Shown here one piece after another: positions 62,184 through 64,000 of a stretch of DNA of 64,000 nucleotides. The position numbers and the translations under genes are program-made. The notes under the pieces are model-generated. The model ran no database searches and was not told the origin of the DNA. It saw nothing but the letters and a program-made list of their open reading frames with translations. Within the stretch, counting starts at the first letter, position 1. Every line of letters starts with the position of its first letter. Origin of the DNA: Paroedura picta (taxonomy: Eukaryota; Chordata; Lepidosauria; Squamata; Gekkonidae); NCBI RefSeq assembly GCF_049243985.1, contig NC_135377.1, forward strand, positions 30,271,255 to 30,335,254. Reading direction: 5' to 3'.

Positions 62184-62239
62184 TTCTTATTGCAAAAACT
62201 GCAGAAGCAAAGAAACAGCCATTTGATAAGGAGAAATGG
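62184..62239 (+). other. Candidate second exon of the rightward gene, possibly ELOC
   Basis: A pyrimidine-rich acceptor (tatttgtttccag) precedes 62184 and a strong donor (ATGG then gtaagc) follows 62239. The 56-base exon ends in AAATGG. If this is the start codon, the first codon is complete and one G begins the second, which fits the ELOC start Met-Asp. In human, ELOC is the head-to-head neighbour of TMEM70, so ELOC is the natural candidate. The next exon lies beyond the window, so the gene identity is inference. Confidence 0.35.
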
Positions 62240-62830
62240 GTAAGCGCTTTGTTTAAATTAGCCTTGAAAAGCATCTTGGATAATAGGTTTAGGGAACTGC
62301 TCTGTATTTCAGACAGTTGATAGAAGCCCACTTTGGTACACATTAGTATAATTAGTATAATGTCTATAGTATACTGGAAAATTCACCTGCAGACATGGGG
62401 ATTATGAGACAAAGGAAATCAATTAAAATAGCTATAAATATCATTATTGTCTTCTGCAGCATATATAGTGTTGAAATTGTGTGTATTCTTAAAATATATT
62501 CTGGCACTGAAGAGTCTGATAGTACAGTCTTGTTAAGAGTTACTCCAGTTTAAACCTACTGATGTCTACTGGAATAAGTTTACATAGGATATTCTTTCAT
62601 TGTTACTTTTCTACATCTGATATACACAGTAACAGCCCATCACTGTAAACAGGTGTTTACAATTATGTTTAATGCATTTTAGTCTATAATAAGAATAAAT
62701 TAATGTTCTTTAGTTATATGAAGTTATTCATATGGATTATTTATATGGGTTTATTCATATTCATATCTGCCCCATTTTTATATTTAATAATAATAGTGGT
62801 AAAGGATTCAGGTAGTTTTTATATCTATAT

Positions 62831-63120
62831 TAGCCTTTCTCAATATTTTTACTGTTGCAAAACCTCAAAGCATTCTTCAGGCTATGAGAAACTGCAGGAG
62901 TGGCACGATTGTGTAGAATATGATTGGGAAGCATAGCGTACATATCCACCTGGGGTCCCACCCTGGCCTATCATTGGGGAAAACGGGTTGACATGAGCAT
63001 ATATGGTCATATCACACAATAAATGTTTTAAAAATATTTACAAACTTAACTAACTCCCACCCATTCAGGAAACCCTTCCAGGACCATTAAGGTTTTACAA
63101 AAAACTGGTTGAAAAAACTT
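62831..63120. mobile_element. hAT-like nonautonomous element, nearly full length
   Basis: Left end agcctttctcaatattttta, right end aaaactggttgaaaaaactt. The middle words gaatatgattgggaagcata and catatatggtcatatcac match the element at 29327-29955, without the SINE. Confidence 0.75.
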
Positions 63121-63332
63121 GATCAAAATTTTTATTTGCCCTTCCTCAAGCAACTTTCAGCATAATACAAAGTAGACTAACTTCTGTATAAGCCTGTTGA
63201 AATCAGTGGCTTAGACTGGAGTAATTTTGTATAGAATTGTACTGCCCAGAAACTATTGGGAAAACCTGTTTTACTTTGGAATAGTAAATAATGGTATGCT
63301 GCTTTGTGGATATTTGGGCTCCCTTTCCCCCT

Positions 63333-63372
63333 TGCTAACTAATTTGGTGTTTGGCTAACTAATTTGGTGTTT
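63333..63372. repeat. Perfect tandem duplication of 20 bases
   Basis: The unit ggctaactaatttggtgttt-type word occurs twice in a row with no spacer. Confidence 0.85.
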
Positions 63373-64000
63373 ACTGTTTTTTAAACTCCATATTCCCTCC
63401 CTATGCACTCAAGGATGTTTACACATATATGAAATCCATCAATAGAACCAACATGTGTATCTGTACTTGTACAGTCAATGACAGTGAAACAAAAATCACC
63501 CTTACCTGTTTGAAGCTATATCTAAAGACTGCCTCTCCTTTTGTTAATTGGTGTGTCAGCCCCACCAAAACCAATAAGCAAAGCTAACCAAAGTCTGTTC
63601 TAGTTATAATAGCTCTACATTGCTTACAGGCAGAGCAGAAGGAAACTGTGGAACAAAAATGACTGAAACCATCAGACATGTTTTTGTTCGTTTTTGTGCT
63701 TTTTCTGCTCAACTATTGACCATTATGTTCAAATTGGCAATGTATGGATTTTTTCCCCATTTAACCAGGATTCCAAACTGGAAAGTATGAACTGTAGTTT
63801 GCTAGTTTGGTTGTAACACTATACTTATTTTGAGAGCAGAACTATTTATTAGCTTACTGCATGCTTGAGAGGAAGGAGTGTGTCAGCCTGTGTAGTCCAC
63901 AGGTTTGTATGTGCAGTGGTAAATTATGGCTTGCTGTTGTATTCAAATTAATGAACAGCATCCATTCAAAATGAAAATTTTATTATTAAAAGTACAGTTC

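Noticed and set aside
1-64000. Retroviral, Polinton or other capsid-bearing element
   Set aside because: No paired long terminal repeats, no gag, protease, integrase or envelope-like frames were recognised. All reverse transcriptase pieces are LINE type.

Overview
The window is vertebrate nuclear DNA, almost certainly from a squamate reptile (lizard or gecko grade; the species cannot be named from the sequence). Three intron-containing genes have amniote-type exon structures. The repeat load points to squamates: Sauria-type tRNA SINEs ending in CTT repeats, RTE/BovB LINE 3' ends, CR1 3' ends, 5S-rRNA-related SINEs and palindromic hAT-like MITEs. Nothing prokaryotic is present.

Layout. Positions 1-27.5 kb are gene-poor and repeat-rich, and I could support no exon there. 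On the minus strand, 27.5-35.5 kb holds a complete five-exon LY96 (MD-2, the TLR4 co-receptor). On the minus strand, 40.0-44.3 kb holds a complete three-exon TMEM70 (mitochondrial ATP synthase/complex I assembly factor), with its first exon in a CpG island. On the minus strand, 47.3-57.3 kb holds a complete HAUS3 (augmin subunit) with four coding exons, one split 5' coding/UTR exon and one untranslated first exon in a CpG island. At 58.4-58.7 kb a second CpG-rich promoter fires to the right. A candidate first exon ends at 58657 and a candidate second exon lies at 62184-62239. This divergent gene may be ELOC, but the window ends before a diagnostic exon.

All three certain genes could be joined exon by exon with matching splice phases, giving predicted proteins of 166, 265 and 603 residues. 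These lengths sit close to the human proteins as I remember them (160, 260 and 603). The genes serve unrelated tasks (innate LPS sensing, mitochondrial assembly, spindle microtubule nucleation), so their proximity is positional rather than functional. LY96 next to TMEM70 is the known amniote arrangement. HAUS3 next to TMEM70 is not the human arrangement (human HAUS3 lies on chromosome 4p16 with POLN), so the window may record a rearrangement breakpoint.

Repeats carry much of the interest. A tRNA-derived SINE occurs five times, each copy with a 13-16 bp target-site duplication, once inside a 5S-type SINE. A near-perfect 136 bp palindromic MITE has an exact 8 bp duplication. Three transposon layers are nested at 29.2-30.1 kb. 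A GC-rich element family with TTATGCAC-type inverted ends occurs three times and looks undescribed to me. A short, recently inserted BovB copy with an exact 11 bp duplication sits between TMEM70 and HAUS3. I saw no retroviral or other capsid-bearing element.
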